A stretch of 64,000 nt of DNA from Pyropia haitanensis (GCA_008729055.1 SDUX01000065.1:1-64000), one strand, 5' to 3'. Positions 10,357 to 20,513 are shown, numbered from the stretch's first letter. The notes: generated by a model not told the origin, from the sequence alone. Program-made: numbers and translations.

Positions 10357-11139
10357 TCACAGGTACAAGTCCTCATCGTCTTGTTCCTCCTCTAGCTCCT
10401 TCACGTCACCAATGAGGCCCTCAAACTCACCGTCCTCGTCACGCACAATCCCAACTCCGTCATCGGCGTCAGGGTCCTCGGACGCAGACACGGAGGGCGA
10501 GGGAGAAAAATAGAGGGCCGCCCGCTTCGGCCCTTTACCCTTACAGCTGCGCTGCGTGGCGTACTGCAGCCTCCTTGTGACCTGCGCCCGACGGCCGACA
10601 GAGAGCAAGGCGGCCGCCGAGCGGCCGCCCGTCGCGGCCGTCGTGACGGACATGGCCGCAGACGCGAACGCGTCGGGCGCCGTCGTCGTCGCCGCCCCCT
10701 CGGCAGTTATCGCGGACCGACGAAAAGCGTGCGGGTCGGCGGTGGCCGCCGACCCAGCGGCCACCGCCGCTCTCGGCCGCTCAGCCTGCCCGTACAGCAC
10801 CGCCGGTGCAGGTACCGGTGCCGGCCGACGAGGTCGCGGGGGTGGGCGCGGCGCGACGGGCGGCCACGCAAAGTCCACGGGAGGTAAGGACGGAGACATC
10901 GGCGGATGGCCGCCGTCGAGTGCCGGCCAAGGGAGAACAGCAGGACGGGGGGCTGTGAGAGGGGGCGTGCTGGCGGCAGCCGCAGCCCCGGCGGCCGCTG
11001 AAGAGCGGCCACCTGGAGGCCTTGAGCCCGCAGCGGCCCCGACGACAGACGCGGCCGCGGCCTGCCCAGCAGCCGCGGCCGCAGCAATCGTCAAGGCCGC
11101 TGGGGCGGCCGCCCTTCTCCCGACCCCCCCTCCCCGCAC
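10357..11139 (-). CDS. Acidic C-terminal ORF, probably end of Harbinger ORF1
   Basis: A 260-codon minus-strand frame. It is Ala/Pro-rich for most of its length, then contains a basic segment (about residues 200-220, RRLQYATQRSCKGKGPKR) and an acidic tail ending DDEDLYL. It overlaps the end of the Myb/SANT-like ORF (11091-12344) in another frame, so it is either a separate exon of the same gene or the same gene after a frameshift. I could not fix splice sites. No family is recognised. Confidence 0.4.
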   Translation of the reverse strand: MRGGGVGRRAAAPAALTIAAAAAAGQAAAASVVGAAAGSRPPGGRSSAAAGAAAAASTPPLTAPRPAVLPWPALDGGHPPMSPSLPPVDFAWPPVAPRPPPRPRRPAPVPAPAVLYGQAERPRAAVAAGSAATADPHAFRRSAITAEGAATTTAPDAFASAAMSVTTAATGGRSAAALLSVGRRAQVTRRLQYATQRSCKGKGPKRAALYFSPSPSVSASEDPDADDGVGIVRDEDGEFEGLIGDVKELEEEQDDEDLYL

Positions 11140-12344
11140 GCCCCCTCGCTGTCCGCCCCCCGTGCACCGGCGGCCGCCCCGGCCGCCCCCGCAGAGCTCA
11201 CCTCACGTTCTACTTCTGCATCGCCCGCTTCCCGCACAGCAACATCCACAGAAAGCCCCGCTGGAGCGGGCCTCGTCCTATGGGCGCCGCCGTTGTTGGC
11301 GGCCGCGCCCGGGGCGGCCAGACCATCCCGCGCGGCCAAGTGCGCCGCGATCAGCTCCTCGGCCCGCTTGCAGAGAAAGTCCCGAAAGCGCGGCTCGTCC
11401 CGAATAGCGGGTGCCGATAAAGTGGCAATGATATTACGGTCACGTGCCGCGTCCGCCAGCACCTTCAGCGCCTTGGTGTTTGCAGCGCCCTCGTCTGCGA
11501 ATGCCTTATCGCGCGCAGCCCGTGAAAGCTCCGCCAGCGTTGACTGCGTCCGCAGCGGCCGGTCAGCAAAAGTAGCCGGCCGCTGGCGCTTGCCAGCCGC
11601 CAGGCCGTCCGCGCGCGTCCCCGATGGTGCACCGCCATCGGTCGCGGCCGCGTCTGTGGCGGCCCCGTCGGCGGCGGCCGCCTCCCGCGCAGTGACTCCA
11701 TCGCCTACAGACGCCGCGGTGCTCGCTGCCCCCCCCGCCGCGCCAGCAGCGCGGCGGCCGCGGCGGCGCGCCTCCATGGCCTGCATCGCAGCAGCGCCAC
11801 TGTACTTGTCCGATACCTTCAGCACACGCCAGCAGTCCATCCAGTACTTCGCTCTCGCCTCCGCCGTCTTGAGGGCGGGGTTTGGAACGTACTTGCCCAG
11901 CCTGATCGCCTCGTACTCATCCCGGTTCTCAAACACAGCCATCATGGCCAACTCCATGTCGGCCTCCGACGGGTTGCCAGTCAGGTTGAGGCCCTCCACG
12001 TGCACGCGCGCACACACGAGGCGCATAACCTTCTCGTCCAGCTTCTTGAAGTATCTCTGGACCCCTGTGGGCTCCCGCAGCACCCTCGCGGGGACGCCCT
12101 CCATCGGCAGCTCCACATCAACGCGGTCCATCCGCGCCTGGAAGTTGGCCGTGACGGCAGAAAAAAACTCCTTGCTGTTTTGGTCCGTTTCCACCACCGC
12201 GTTCTCAGACGTGTCCAGCCACGCAGCGCTCAGCTGTACACGCTCGACGGCGGAGTAGGGGACCCCGTTGGTGTGGACGCGAGGTCCCACTCCAGCTCGA
12301 ACGCCCGCCTCGCCGCCTCCACGGCCGCGTCCTCGGCTACGCAT
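11091..12344 (-). CDS. Harbinger ORF1, Myb/SANT-like DNA-binding protein
   Basis: PIF/Harbinger elements encode a second Myb/SANT-like protein that binds the element ends and brings the transposase into the nucleus. Residues about 25-115 show the pattern of the plant family: PYSAVERVQLSAAWLDTSEN (long first helix with a conserved Trp), then VETDQNSKEFFSAVTANF, then a long helical segment with KYWMDCW near 170. The rest is Ala-rich with a charged helix near 290-340. It is convergent with the transposase at 6389. The true N-terminus may include the ORF at 12230-12820, and the C-terminus the one at 10357-11139; both are in other frames, so introns or indels separate them. Confidence 0.7.
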   Translation of the reverse strand: MRSRGRGRGGGEAGVRAGVGPRVHTNGVPYSAVERVQLSAAWLDTSENAVVETDQNSKEFFSAVTANFQARMDRVDVELPMEGVPARVLREPTGVQRYFKKLDEKVMRLVCARVHVEGLNLTGNPSEADMELAMMAVFENRDEYEAIRLGKYVPNPALKTAEARAKYWMDCWRVLKVSDKYSGAAAMQAMEARRRGRRAAGAAGGAASTAASVGDGVTAREAAAADGAATDAAATDGGAPSGTRADGLAAGKRQRPATFADRPLRTQSTLAELSRAARDKAFADEGAANTKALKVLADAARDRNIIATLSAPAIRDEPRFRDFLCKRAEELIAAHLAARDGLAAPGAAANNGGAHRTRPAPAGLSVDVAVREAGDAEVEREVSSAGAAGAAAGARGADSEGACGEGGSGEGRPPQRP

Positions 12345-12820
12345 CGAGCCGCCTCCTCCGCGCCGGCCGCGTTGCCCGGTCCCTGGCCTGGTTCGCGCGC
12401 CAGCGGCTGCTGCTGCGGCCTCTGCTGCGGGATCCCCGTCCCCGTCGGTGAGGCCGTCGTCGGCCCCGCCGTCAGCGTGGCCTCCACCACGCGGGGGCCG
12501 CCCTCCCCGTCCACGTCCATAGGTGCTGCGTCCGCGGGGGATGCGCGGCCTCGGGGCGGGCCACGCGGGGGGACGGTGTACTCCGTGCTACTGCTGGCGG
12601 CGCTGGCGGCGCCGCTGCCGTCGCTAGCGTAGCCGGAGGAGCGGCCGCTGGGGCTCCCACCGAGAGAGCTTCGGCGGGTCTGCCCTCGACCCCAGTTGGA
12701 AGGGGAGGAGAACATGGTCGTGTCGTCGGCGTCGGCGTCAATGTCGCCGCAGGTTGTCCCGCTCCCGCCGCCGCCCCGTGTCCGTCGGATCGAGATGGAG
12801 CGGCGGCACGAGGATGACAC
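12230..12820 (-). CDS. Low-complexity N-terminal ORF upstream of Myb/SANT-like gene
   Basis: 196 codons, rich in Ser, Gly, Pro and Gln, starting at an ATG and overlapping the 5' end of the Myb/SANT-like frame by 115 bases. Its Glu/Ala-rich helix (about residues 150-175) leads directly towards the SANT region, so it could be the true N-terminus after a frame change. There are no recognisable domains. Confidence 0.35.
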   Translation of the reverse strand: MSSSCRRSISIRRTRGGGGSGTTCGDIDADADDTTMFSSPSNWGRGQTRRSSLGGSPSGRSSGYASDGSGAASAASSSTEYTVPPRGPPRGRASPADAAPMDVDGEGGPRVVEATLTAGPTTASPTGTGIPQQRPQQQPLAREPGQGPGNAAGAEEAARCVAEDAAVEAARRAFELEWDLASTPTGSPTPPSSVYS

Positions 12821-13083
12821 GACGGGGGGTCGGTGCGCCTGCTCTCACGTAGGCGCGTCGCCGTTGCGGGCCGCGGCGAGCTGCTCGAGGATGGCCGCGG
12901 TGGTGGGCCGGTGTCGCTCGGTTCACGCTCGTGTGACCGCTGGGCGCCGCCCTGTCAGTGCACGATGGTTGATGCCCCCCCAGCGCGGGTGGCAGACCCC
13001 CCCTCGCCCCGCCGCGGCTCGTTCGCTGCGGCAGGCGACGGGGAACACCTCGGCGGCTCGCTGCCCGTCCCTGAGGACGACAG
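12821..13083. other. GC-rich spacer up to the copy B insertion site
   Basis: No gene starts here. On the minus strand it stays open down to 12923 and, if copy B is ignored, continues the frame of the 20-residue repeat ORF beyond 20361. The last five bases, GACAG (13079-13083), are the left target duplication of copy B. Confidence 0.5.
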
Positions 13084-13943
13084 TGTGAGGCACCACCCAC
13101 ACACGGGCAGCCCTCAACGTACTGGCGCCGGTGTCAGCAACCCGTGCACCAATGAGGATGCCGGGCGCGGGGAAGGTGACGGGTGGGATGACGGTGATGG
13201 GGGTGGGGAAGAGGATGGGCGTGACGTCGGTGAGGGTCGAGGGGGTCGAAGGTAAAGGAGGTCTTTGTGTCTCTGTCTGTGGTTGTTCCCCCGAGGTCTC
13301 TCCCGGTGGCGCCCACACTCACGCATTATATACCCCCAGGGGGGCACCCAGGGTGCCCCAAAGCATGCAATTGCCCGTCGTGCCGGTGGACGGCACCAAA
13401 GCTCTCAAAACAAAGCATGGGCTCTCAGAACAAAGCAAGGGTGGGCGTGTGCGCCCCAAGGCGCCCCACCAGAAAGCCCCAAACGGGGGGGGACGGTGTG
13501 CGGCGCTCGTAGCGCCGCGCGGCTGGCCCCACGCGCCATTCGACCCGAAAAGCCTCAGAGGCGTGTAAGCAGACGCCAGTCTTCGGGTCGAATATCTCCC
13601 GTGGGTCAGCAAGTCTTGTCGCTCCCATTGGTCCACGGGGAGATTGTTCCGGCTTGCTGACGCGTCAGAGATGTGGCTCGTCTTTTGGTCCGTTAGTCCG
13701 TTGATCCGTTGGAGACTGTACCCGTCGGCAGATGAGTCAGGGTAGTGTCGGTTAGCCAATCCGCGGCTCCCGTGCTGACCGTCCGTTAGTAGTAGATTAT
13801 CGGACGGACACCGCGGCATGCCCCAGATTACTTTGGAGTTGATGCGTCTTGGAAGGAGTTGGCTGAGAAGGACAGGGAAGGAGAGGCCCCAGTCCTTATC
13901 CCCTAGGCTCCAGTCTTGGGGATTTAAGGGGCATATCCGTACA
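13084..13943 (-). repeat. 3' LTR of Gypsy copy B
   Basis: 860 bp. It differs from its partner at 19496-20356 by C/T near 13104, by G for T near its outer TGTA end (13939) and by one G in the run near 13486-13493. Confidence 0.95.
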
Positions 13944-13956
13944 CCTCCCCCCCCTT
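13944..13956 (-). other. Polypurine tract, copy B
   Basis: AAGGGGGGGGAGG read on the minus strand, abutting the 3' LTR and overlapping the pol stop codon. Confidence 0.85.
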
Positions 13957-16900
13957 AGGACGCGCGGCGCAGGAAAGCGTCCAACACCTCAGGTGCGTTC
14001 GCAAGGTCTTGCTTGGTCAGCCAGGAGTTCTCGCTGACGTCACAGCCTTTCCACTTGACCAGGTACTGTAGTCGTCCACGGCGCTTTCGTGACCTTATGA
14101 TGGAGTCGACTTCGTACCCGACAGAACCGTCCGGAAATGCCACCGGAGGCGGAACGGGAGGAAGTCGGCCATAAGGATCAGCGCGGTACGGCTTCAGCAA
14201 GCTCGCATGAAAGGCGTTGTGAACCTTGCGATCGAGCACCGCTTGGGGAAGATCCAGGCGGAACGTCACATCGTTGATACTCTCAGTGACGCGGTACGGT
14301 CCTGAGTACTTGGGCATCAGCTTGCGAGCGCCTTGGAAAGCATCTGGCATAAGGTGTTTGGTACTTAGTAGCACCAGATCGTCCACGGCGATCTTGCAAG
14401 GTCGGCGATGGCGATTTGCGTACGCCGAGCGCGCCTCATTTGCACTCTTGATGGCTGAGATGGCAGTCTCTTGAGCATGTTGGAGACCGCTTAGCCAGTC
14501 AGACACTGCAGGCATGCTTGACTCTGAGTTTTCGAGGATGTCCATTGGTACCGTCTTAGGTTCGAATCCGTAGTTCAGGAAGAAAGGGGAGTACGTTGTA
14601 ACAGCATTTGGCGACCGGTTGTAGGCTACTTCGGCAGCAACCAGAAAGAGGTCCCAATCGCCTTGGTGATGGTTGACAAAGTTTCGCAGGATTTCTTCGA
14701 TCTTCTTGTTCATGATCTCAGTTTGTCCGTCGGTTTGCGGGTGGTACGCTGAAGAGGCCTTGATCTTGACCTTGAGAATCTCCGTGAGCGACTGCCAGAA
14801 GTTGGAGAAGAAAATGCGGTCCCTGTCGCAGACAACATCAGCTGGGAGTCCGTGGTGTCGATAGACGTGATCATGGTAGAGCTGAGCTGCGACTGGCGCC
14901 GTACAGTCTGGCTTCATAGGGGCGAGGCGAATCATCTTGGAGAGGCGGTCGACAACGACGTAAATCCCGTTGTGGCCTCTTGGAGTCAGAGGAAGAGGCG
15001 TGATAAAGTCCATGGAGACACTTGCCCATCGTTGGCTCGGGGGGTCCAAGGGTTTGAGGTGACCCAGAGGTGAATGGGTGCTAGCCTTGTTCCGCTGGCA
15101 CAAATCACATGTTTGTACGTATCTTTGGATGTCTTTCCGCATTGTCTTCCAGTAGTACTTGGAAGAGATAACCTTGGTTGTTTTCTTGACTCCCATGTGC
15201 CCTTGGCACGGGACATCATGGTAGTCGTGGAGTAGTCTTTGGCGTAGAGTACCGACGGGGATACACGTACGGTCACCTCGTTTCAACAACCTCATGTGTA
15301 GCCGGTAGGGAGATACCGGGTCTTTGACTAGGTCGGCAAACTCGGGGTCCGCGTCGTACTCTTGTCTTAAGGTGGCAAGGTCTTGATTGGGGGCGTGCTT
15401 GTCGGGAGCATCTTGTGGCTGCCTGGAAAGGGCATCAGCCACGGGGTTCGAAGTGCCCTTGATTGGGACAATCTTGAACTGGAACTGGTCCAGAAACTCC
15501 AGCCACTTGACTTGGCGATCGTTCAGCTTCTCTTGGGTGCTTAGGTATCTCAGGGACTCATGGTCGGTGTGGACCTCAAAGGGTCTTCCGTAGAGGTAGC
15601 AGCGCCAATGCCGGATAGCTTGTACGACTGCAAGCAGTTCTCTTTCACGAATGCTGTAGCGCTGCTCGTGGATGTTGAGGGTTAACGAGAAGTACGCCAC
15701 TGGACGCCGTCCGCGTCCATCATCTTGCTCAAGGACTGCGCCCACAGCATACCCGCTGGCATCTGTAGACACGTAGATTGGGTATCTCTTGTCGAAAGGC
15801 CTTAGCACCGGTGCGCTTGTCGTTAGGTCCTGCAGCTGCTCAAAGGCTTTCTGGGCGTCGGGTGTCCACTCGAAGTCGACATTCCCAGTCAGCCTCGTTA
15901 GCGGCGTAGCTACGGCAGCCATTCCCTTGATGAATCTTCGATAGAAGTTGACCATACCGAGGAAAGATTGTACATCCTTTTTGCTCCTCGGTGTTGCCCA
16001 CGTACGGATGGCTTGGACCTTGTAGTCTTCCATAGAGAAGCCTTTCTCGGAGATGACGTGGCCAAGGTAGTCCACAGTAGTTCGAGCGAACTGGCACTTG
16101 CTCAGCTTGGCGTAGAGCTTGTGTTCTCGTAATTTCTCGAGTGCTAATCGTAGGTGCTTGAGGTGATCGTCGTAAGTTTCGCTGTAGACTAGGATGTCGT
16201 CGAGGTAGACACAGATGAAGTCGTACAGATAGGGTCGGAAGACATCGTTCATTAGGTTCATGAAGACCGCGGGTGCATTTGTCAGACCAAAGGGTACGAC
16301 GGTGAACTCATAGAATCCGTACTTGGTTCGAAACGCCGTCAAAGGTATTGTTTCTGGGTCAAGGCGAATCTGGTGATAGCCAGAGCGGAGGTCGATCTTT
16401 GTAAAGTACTTGGCCTTTCGCAGTTGGTCAAAGATGTCGTCGATGCGTGGTAGTGGGTACGCGTTCTTGATAGTAGCCTTGTTCAGGGCCCTGTAGTCGA
16501 TGCACATTCGCCAGCCACCGTCCTTCTTCGCCGCAAAGAGGACGGAAGAGCCCCACGGTGAGGTGCTTGGTTGGATGAATCCCTTCCTTATGAGGCCGGC
16601 CAGTTGAGTCTTGAGTTCTTCGAGCTCCCATTCGGCTAGTCGGTAAATTCCGCTACGACGCGGTTGGGCGTCATCGGTCAGCTTGATGCTAAATTTGTGA
16701 CTGCGCTCAGGAGGGAGTCCGTCGGGGAGCTCGTCTGGGAAGACGTCAGCGTACTCTTTGAGAATCTCTTGAACTTCTTTCTTGTCTTCGCCTTGTCCCA
16801 TCGTAATGGCGTTAATGTCGAAGGTGCTAGAGGGATCTTCCGACTGCAGGTAGATGGCAAAAACAGGGCACCTTTGAACGAGGTCCCGAGCAAGGCGTTG

Positions 16901-17353
16901 CCGACTGATCAGAGCTTCGGGCTTCTTGAGGGAGGGAGTGATAGAAATGTTCTTGTGGTTGAACTTGAAGGAGATCTTGTTTTTCTTGTTGTTGATTTTG
17001 GCGTCCTTGTCATCGCGCCACTTCTTTCCCAGGATGAGGTCGTACGCGCTCAATTCACAAACAGCAAACCGAAGTCGCTCTTGGTACGGTCCGATGTGAA
17101 TCTCAAGAGGGTCAACGGTTTCAGCGAGGACATGGGAGCGGCCATCGGGCATGCTTGCCGCAAAGTCCGTTCCTTTCGTTTTCACATGCAAGGAGGTAAC
17201 GAGGCGCCTTGAGACGACGTTGATGGGAGATCCGTCGTCGAACAGCACCTTAACAACTTTTCCATTGACAGAAGCAGTAGAAAGCAGAAGCCCGAGTCGC
17301 GGGCCTTCAAATGGTGACGACATATTTTCAGGAACCGAAGGAGCGTCTTTCAC
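13955..17353 (-). CDS. pol: Gypsy Pol polyprotein with chromodomain, copy B
   Basis: An uninterrupted 1132-codon frame, almost identical to copy A: protease with FDDGS, reverse transcriptase with YLDD, RNase H, integrase with H2C2 finger and D,D,E core, and a C-terminal chromodomain. It lacks 31 residues after HAPNQDL, between RNase H and integrase. In copy A the missing 93 bases lie between two copies of ATCAAGACCTT, so the loss looks like slippage between direct repeats. It lies in the -1 frame relative to gag, consistent with a Gag-Pol fusion made at the CCCAAAA heptamer. The frame is open upstream of the GTG at 17353 back to the heptamer. Confidence 0.96.
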   Translation of the reverse strand: MKDAPSVPENMSSPFEGPRLGLLLSTASVNGKVVKVLFDDGSPINVVSRRLVTSLHVKTKGTDFAASMPDGRSHVLAETVDPLEIHIGPYQERLRFAVCELSAYDLILGKKWRDDKDAKINNKKNKISFKFNHKNISITPSLKKPEALISRQRLARDLVQRCPVFAIYLQSEDPSSTFDINAITMGQGEDKKEVQEILKEYADVFPDELPDGLPPERSHKFSIKLTDDAQPRRSGIYRLAEWELEELKTQLAGLIRKGFIQPSTSPWGSSVLFAAKKDGGWRMCIDYRALNKATIKNAYPLPRIDDIFDQLRKAKYFTKIDLRSGYHQIRLDPETIPLTAFRTKYGFYEFTVVPFGLTNAPAVFMNLMNDVFRPYLYDFICVYLDDILVYSETYDDHLKHLRLALEKLREHKLYAKLSKCQFARTTVDYLGHVISEKGFSMEDYKVQAIRTWATPRSKKDVQSFLGMVNFYRRFIKGMAAVATPLTRLTGNVDFEWTPDAQKAFEQLQDLTTSAPVLRPFDKRYPIYVSTDASGYAVGAVLEQDDGRGRRPVAYFSLTLNIHEQRYSIRERELLAVVQAIRHWRCYLYGRPFEVHTDHESLRYLSTQEKLNDRQVKWLEFLDQFQFKIVPIKGTSNPVADALSRQPQDAPDKHAPNQDLATLRQEYDADPEFADLVKDPVSPYRLHMRLLKRGDRTCIPVGTLRQRLLHDYHDVPCQGHMGVKKTTKVISSKYYWKTMRKDIQRYVQTCDLCQRNKASTHSPLGHLKPLDPPSQRWASVSMDFITPLPLTPRGHNGIYVVVDRLSKMIRLAPMKPDCTAPVAAQLYHDHVYRHHGLPADVVCDRDRIFFSNFWQSLTEILKVKIKASSAYHPQTDGQTEIMNKKIEEILRNFVNHHQGDWDLFLVAAEVAYNRSPNAVTTYSPFFLNYGFEPKTVPMDILENSESSMPAVSDWLSGLQHAQETAISAIKSANEARSAYANRHRRPCKIAVDDLVLLSTKHLMPDAFQGARKLMPKYSGPYRVTESINDVTFRLDLPQAVLDRKVHNAFHASLLKPYRADPYGRLPPVPPPVAFPDGSVGYEVDSIIRSRKRRGRLQYLVKWKGCDVSENSWLTKQDLANAPEVLDAFLRRAS

Positions 17354-17376
17354 AGATGTTGAGGATTGTTGCTGCT

Positions 17377-18255
17377 TCAGTTCCGCTGGCCTTTTGGGCA
17401 GTCCTTAGCCATGTGTCCTTTCTCGCGACAGCGAAGGCAGAGACCCTCGCGCATGCAGCGCTGGCGTTCGTCTGGCGACAGCTTTTCGATCTTGATGCTG
17501 GAAATGTCCATCGGGACAACGCCCATCGTCGGTGGCTTGCCAAAAGTGCTGTTAACATTGCTGGTGATACGGGACACTCCAGCCTTGGCCGCTTCCACGC
17601 GCAGGGCGTCCGTCATCAGTGATTCAAGATCGGTGTACGTCTTGAGGCACAGTGCCTGCCAGATGTCGCGCTTCAGGCCTCGGCTATAGCGGTCGATCTT
17701 TTCCGCTTCGGTGATGTCCGGGATGTTCAACAGGACGCTCAGGAAAGTCCTGTTGAACGTCCCGACGTCCTTGATTTGGCGCCATGAGTGCAGCTTGTCC
17801 CGCGCCGCCTGCGTCTTGTTCAGAGGGCTGAAGCGACGGATGAGCGCAGCCCGAAAGGTAGCCCAGTCGGGGACCGCCGTCGTCCGACTGTAGGTATGCC
17901 ACCAGGTGAACGCTTCACCGTCCAGGTAGGTGCAGGCGATCCGACACGCTTCGTCAGGGTCAGTTAGTCGCACATATGAGTCCATGTGCGAGCACCATGC
18001 TTCAATTGTCCCGGGCTTGCCAGAGAACAGCGCGGGCTTATTCGGCCTCGCAGTCGTCGCGCCTCCACTCGAGGCCTTAGCCTTGGCGTCGGACAGCTGT
18101 TTCTTGGCGTCCGCCAATTCAACCTTATGAGCCTCGAGCTCGGCGCTCATCTGCGAGACGAACGCTGTAAGTTGATTCCATGACTCCGCGGAGGGTGCGG
18201 TTGAGGCCGTTCCCGGATTAATCGGGCTTACAGTCGCAGGATTCGGGGGGTCCAT
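17377..18255 (-). CDS. gag: Gypsy Gag, copy B
   Basis: 292 residues from the ATG at 18255 ([10 protein letters not shown]). The frame is open 47 codons further upstream but without another convincing start. A short coiled coil (about 35-60, [20 protein letters not shown]) precedes the retrotransposon Gag domain (about 75-220), and a CCHC knuckle [14 protein letters not shown] lies near the C-terminus. The protein would assemble the particle and bind RNA. The stop is 13 bases past the slippery site. Confidence 0.95.
   Translation of the reverse strand: MDPPNPATVSPINPGTASTAPSAESWNQLTAFVSQMSAELEAHKVELADAKKQLSDAKAKASSGGATTARPNKPALFSGKPGTIEAWCSHMDSYVRLTDPDEACRIACTYLDGEAFTWWHTYSRTTAVPDWATFRAALIRRFSPLNKTQAARDKLHSWRQIKDVGTFNRTFLSVLLNIPDITEAEKIDRYSRGLKRDIWQALCLKTYTDLESLMTDALRVEAAKAGVSRITSNVNSTFGKPPTMGVVPMDISSIKIEKLSPDERQRCMREGLCLRCREKGHMAKDCPKGQRN
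17392..17398 (-). promoter_or_regulatory. -1 frameshift slippery heptamer, copy B
   Basis: C CCA AAA in the gag frame, followed by GGCCAGCGG and the gag stop. A -1 slip here enters the pol frame, which is open from this point without a break. Confidence 0.65.
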
Positions 18256-18619
18256 TGCGTCCTGGGTGAGGTCCGCAACAATCAAATTAACCCAACAGAT
18301 CCGGTTTGACTTACTCCGGCAGAGCACGGGGCAAGTCTTACAAGATGTGCAAGTTAATTTGACCAAGCAAAATAGTGCTGCACTAGCTCTGGACAAGCGT
18401 GGCCGTCGTGGCTACCACGTTTCCAAAGATGGACAACACTATTTGATGGGTCACAAGCGATGCGATGAAGCAGAATTCGAAGACTCAAATCACGCAATCG
18501 GATTTTCCCGCCGGCCGCCGCGCACGGGCCCGAGTCGGGTCGTGCCGGATTTCCACGCGGGGGGATCAAAGGGGGAAAATCGCGTCTCTTGCACAGATCC
18601 TGGGGGGTGTTGCGAGGTG

Positions 18620-19258
18620 TCAGTCGGTGCGGCGCGCCAGCGTGCGGTGGTGATCCTTGCCACGCTGGTGGCGTTCGAAGTGCTCGACCGTCTCAAATTC
18701 GCGATCGCACACGTCGCAACGAGGGCGGGTCGCTGGACGGTTGACCGTATTGCGGTGGCGCCGCGACCAGCGATGGTCGCGCAGCACTGTCAGGCTGTTG
18801 CAACGCACACCGCACGGCTTGCAAACGTATTTGCCCTTGGGGATGGTCTTGGCGATCCGGCGCTGCTCTCGCTGCTCTGCTGCGCGCGCGGTCGTCGGTC
18901 GGATGTGGCCGATTCGTGGGGCCGGCGGCGCGATGTAGCGCCGGGCCGGATCCTGCGCGGGCAGCAGCAGGCGCCGGTTGGCTGGGACCGCCGGTCCTGA
19001 CGTGGCTGGGCCCTTACCCTTGCGCGAGAGGGGGGGCTTGGATGCGGCTGGCGCCGCCGATGCGGCCGTCGCCGCCACAGAGGATGACGTGGATGCGCCC
19101 GCCGGGGTGCCACGTGCCGCCGCGGTGTCGCGCGCCGCCGCGGTGCCGCGCGCCGCCGGGGTGCCGCGCGCCGTCGGGGGGCGCGCCGTCGCCGCCGAGG
19201 AAGTCGGGGCGTCTGCCAACGCCGAGGAAGAAAATTCCGAACCTGATTTGGCACTCAC
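18620..19258 (-). CDS. Extra ORF ahead of gag: two U1-type C2H2 zinc fingers
   Basis: 212 codons in element sense, between the 5' LTR and gag. The first half is Ala/Thr/Arg-rich with repeated ARGT words. The second half has CKPCGVRC...H and CDVCDREF...H, two fingers of spacing C-x2-C-x12-H-x5-H, the form found in RNA-binding U1C, matrin and ZNF346-like proteins. There is no internal Met: the frame opens at a GTG (19258) that overlaps GTGAGT, a possible splice donor, so the real start may be an upstream exon or a non-AUG codon. Most Gypsy elements encode nothing here. A degraded version is present in copy A, so it is an ancestral part of this family. The role is unknown; RNA or DNA binding is inferred. 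Confidence 0.75.
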   Translation of the reverse strand: MSAKSGSEFSSSALADAPTSSAATARPPTARGTPAARGTAAARDTAAARGTPAGASTSSSVAATAASAAPAASKPPLSRKGKGPATSGPAVPANRRLLLPAQDPARRYIAPPAPRIGHIRPTTARAAEQREQRRIAKTIPKGKYVCKPCGVRCNSLTVLRDHRWSRRHRNTVNRPATRPRCDVCDREFETVEHFERHQRGKDHHRTLARRTD

Positions 19259-19477
19259 TGGGTTTCGACAATCAGTCGACCAAAAGAAAAAAAACCGTGA
19301 CAGGGGCCACCAGGGCAGTGTCAGGGCAGTGTTCTTTCGGTGTGATTCGTGGAACCCGCTGCGTTCGTATTACAATGCCCGAGGCACGCCGAACACAGGG
19401 GGCAGCACGAGTGCACAAACACAGGGAGGGCCAAATCCAGGACGGAATCGCAACGTCACCGCCAAGAGGAAGTCAAA

Positions 19478-19493
19478 CTATCTGAAGCTACCA
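19478..19493 (-). other. Putative primer binding site, copy B
   Basis: On the minus strand, two bases after the 5' LTR, the sequence TGGTAGCTTCAGATAG starts with TGG, the complement of a tRNA CCA end. I cannot assign the tRNA; it is not the usual TGGTATCAGAGC of initiator methionine. Confidence 0.45.
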
Positions 19494-19495
19494 CA

Positions 19496-20356
19496 TGTGA
19501 GGCACCACCCACACACGGGCAGCCCTTAACGTACTGGCGCCGGTGTCAGCAACCCGTGCACCAATGAGGATGCCGGGCGCGGGGAAGGTGACGGGTGGGA
19601 TGACGGTGATGGGGGTGGGGAAGAGGATGGGCGTGACGTCGGTGAGGGTCGAGGGGGTCGAAGGTAAAGGAGGTCTTTGTGTCTCTGTCTGTGGTTGTTC
19701 CCCCGAGGTCTCTCCCGGTGGCGCCCACACTCACGCATTATATACCCCCAGGGGGGCACCCAGGGTGCCCCAAAGCATGCAATTGCCCGTCGTGCCGGTG
19801 GACGGCACCAAAGCTCTCAAAACAAAGCATGGGCTCTCAGAACAAAGCAAGGGTGGGCGTGTGCGCCCCAAGGCGCCCCACCAGAAAGCCCCAAACGGGG
19901 GGGGGACGGTGTGCGGCGCTCGTAGCGCCGCGCGGCTGGCCCCACGCGCCATTCGACCCGAAAAGCCTCAGAGGCGTGTAAGCAGACGCCAGTCTTCGGG
20001 TCGAATATCTCCCGTGGGTCAGCAAGTCTTGTCGCTCCCATTGGTCCACGGGGAGATTGTTCCGGCTTGCTGACGCGTCAGAGATGTGGCTCGTCTTTTG
20101 GTCCGTTAGTCCGTTGATCCGTTGGAGACTGTACCCGTCGGCAGATGAGTCAGGGTAGTGTCGGTTAGCCAATCCGCGGCTCCCGTGCTGACCGTCCGTT
20201 AGTAGTAGATTATCGGACGGACACCGCGGCATGCCCCAGATTACTTTGGAGTTGATGCGTCTTGGAAGGAGTTGGCTGAGAAGGACAGGGAAGGAGAGGC
20301 CCCAGTCCTTATCCCCTAGGCTCCAGTCTTGGGGATTTAAGGGGCATATCCTTACA
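19496..20356 (-). repeat. 5' LTR of Gypsy copy B, with TATA box at 19738-19744
   Basis: 861 bp with TG...CA ends and the same TATATAA box (19738-19744, minus) as the other LTRs. The minus-strand reading frame of the adjoining repeat ORF runs about 50 bases into it. Confidence 0.95.
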
Positions 20357-20470
20357 GACAGCTGATTGCGGACAGGGACGGCTTGGGGCCCGCTCGTTGG
20401 ACTCGGCCTCGCCTGGGGGCCGCAAATGAGCGGCCTCGCCCGCCCACTCGCGCTCGGTTGCCGCTCTTCT

Positions 20471-20471
<1 letters not shown>

Positions 20472-20512
<41 letters not shown>
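20472..20512 (+). repeat. (GCT)13 microsatellite
   Basis: An uninterrupted GCT/CTG trinucleotide run. On the minus strand it reads as poly-Gln (CAG) or poly-Ala, depending on frame. Confidence 0.95.

Positions 20513-20513
<1 letters not shown>

Larger units (their letters stand above)
13084..20356 (-). mobile_element. Ty3/Gypsy chromovirus, complete copy B (7.27 kb)
   Basis: Flanked by GACAG at 13079-13083 and 20357-20361. In minus-strand order: 5' LTR 19496-20356, primer site, zinc-finger ORF 18620-19258, gag 17377-18255, slippery site, pol 13955-17353, polypurine tract, 3' LTR 13084-13943. By eye the two LTRs differ at only two bases and one G-run length, so insertion is recent. gag and pol are uninterrupted. 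The only obvious lesion is an in-frame 93-bp loss between RNase H and integrase relative to copy A. Confidence 0.97.

Noticed and set aside
14555..14580. TTCGAATCC word resembling a tRNA T-arm
   Set aside because: It lies within the integrase coding sequence of copy B, and no cloverleaf can be built around it.
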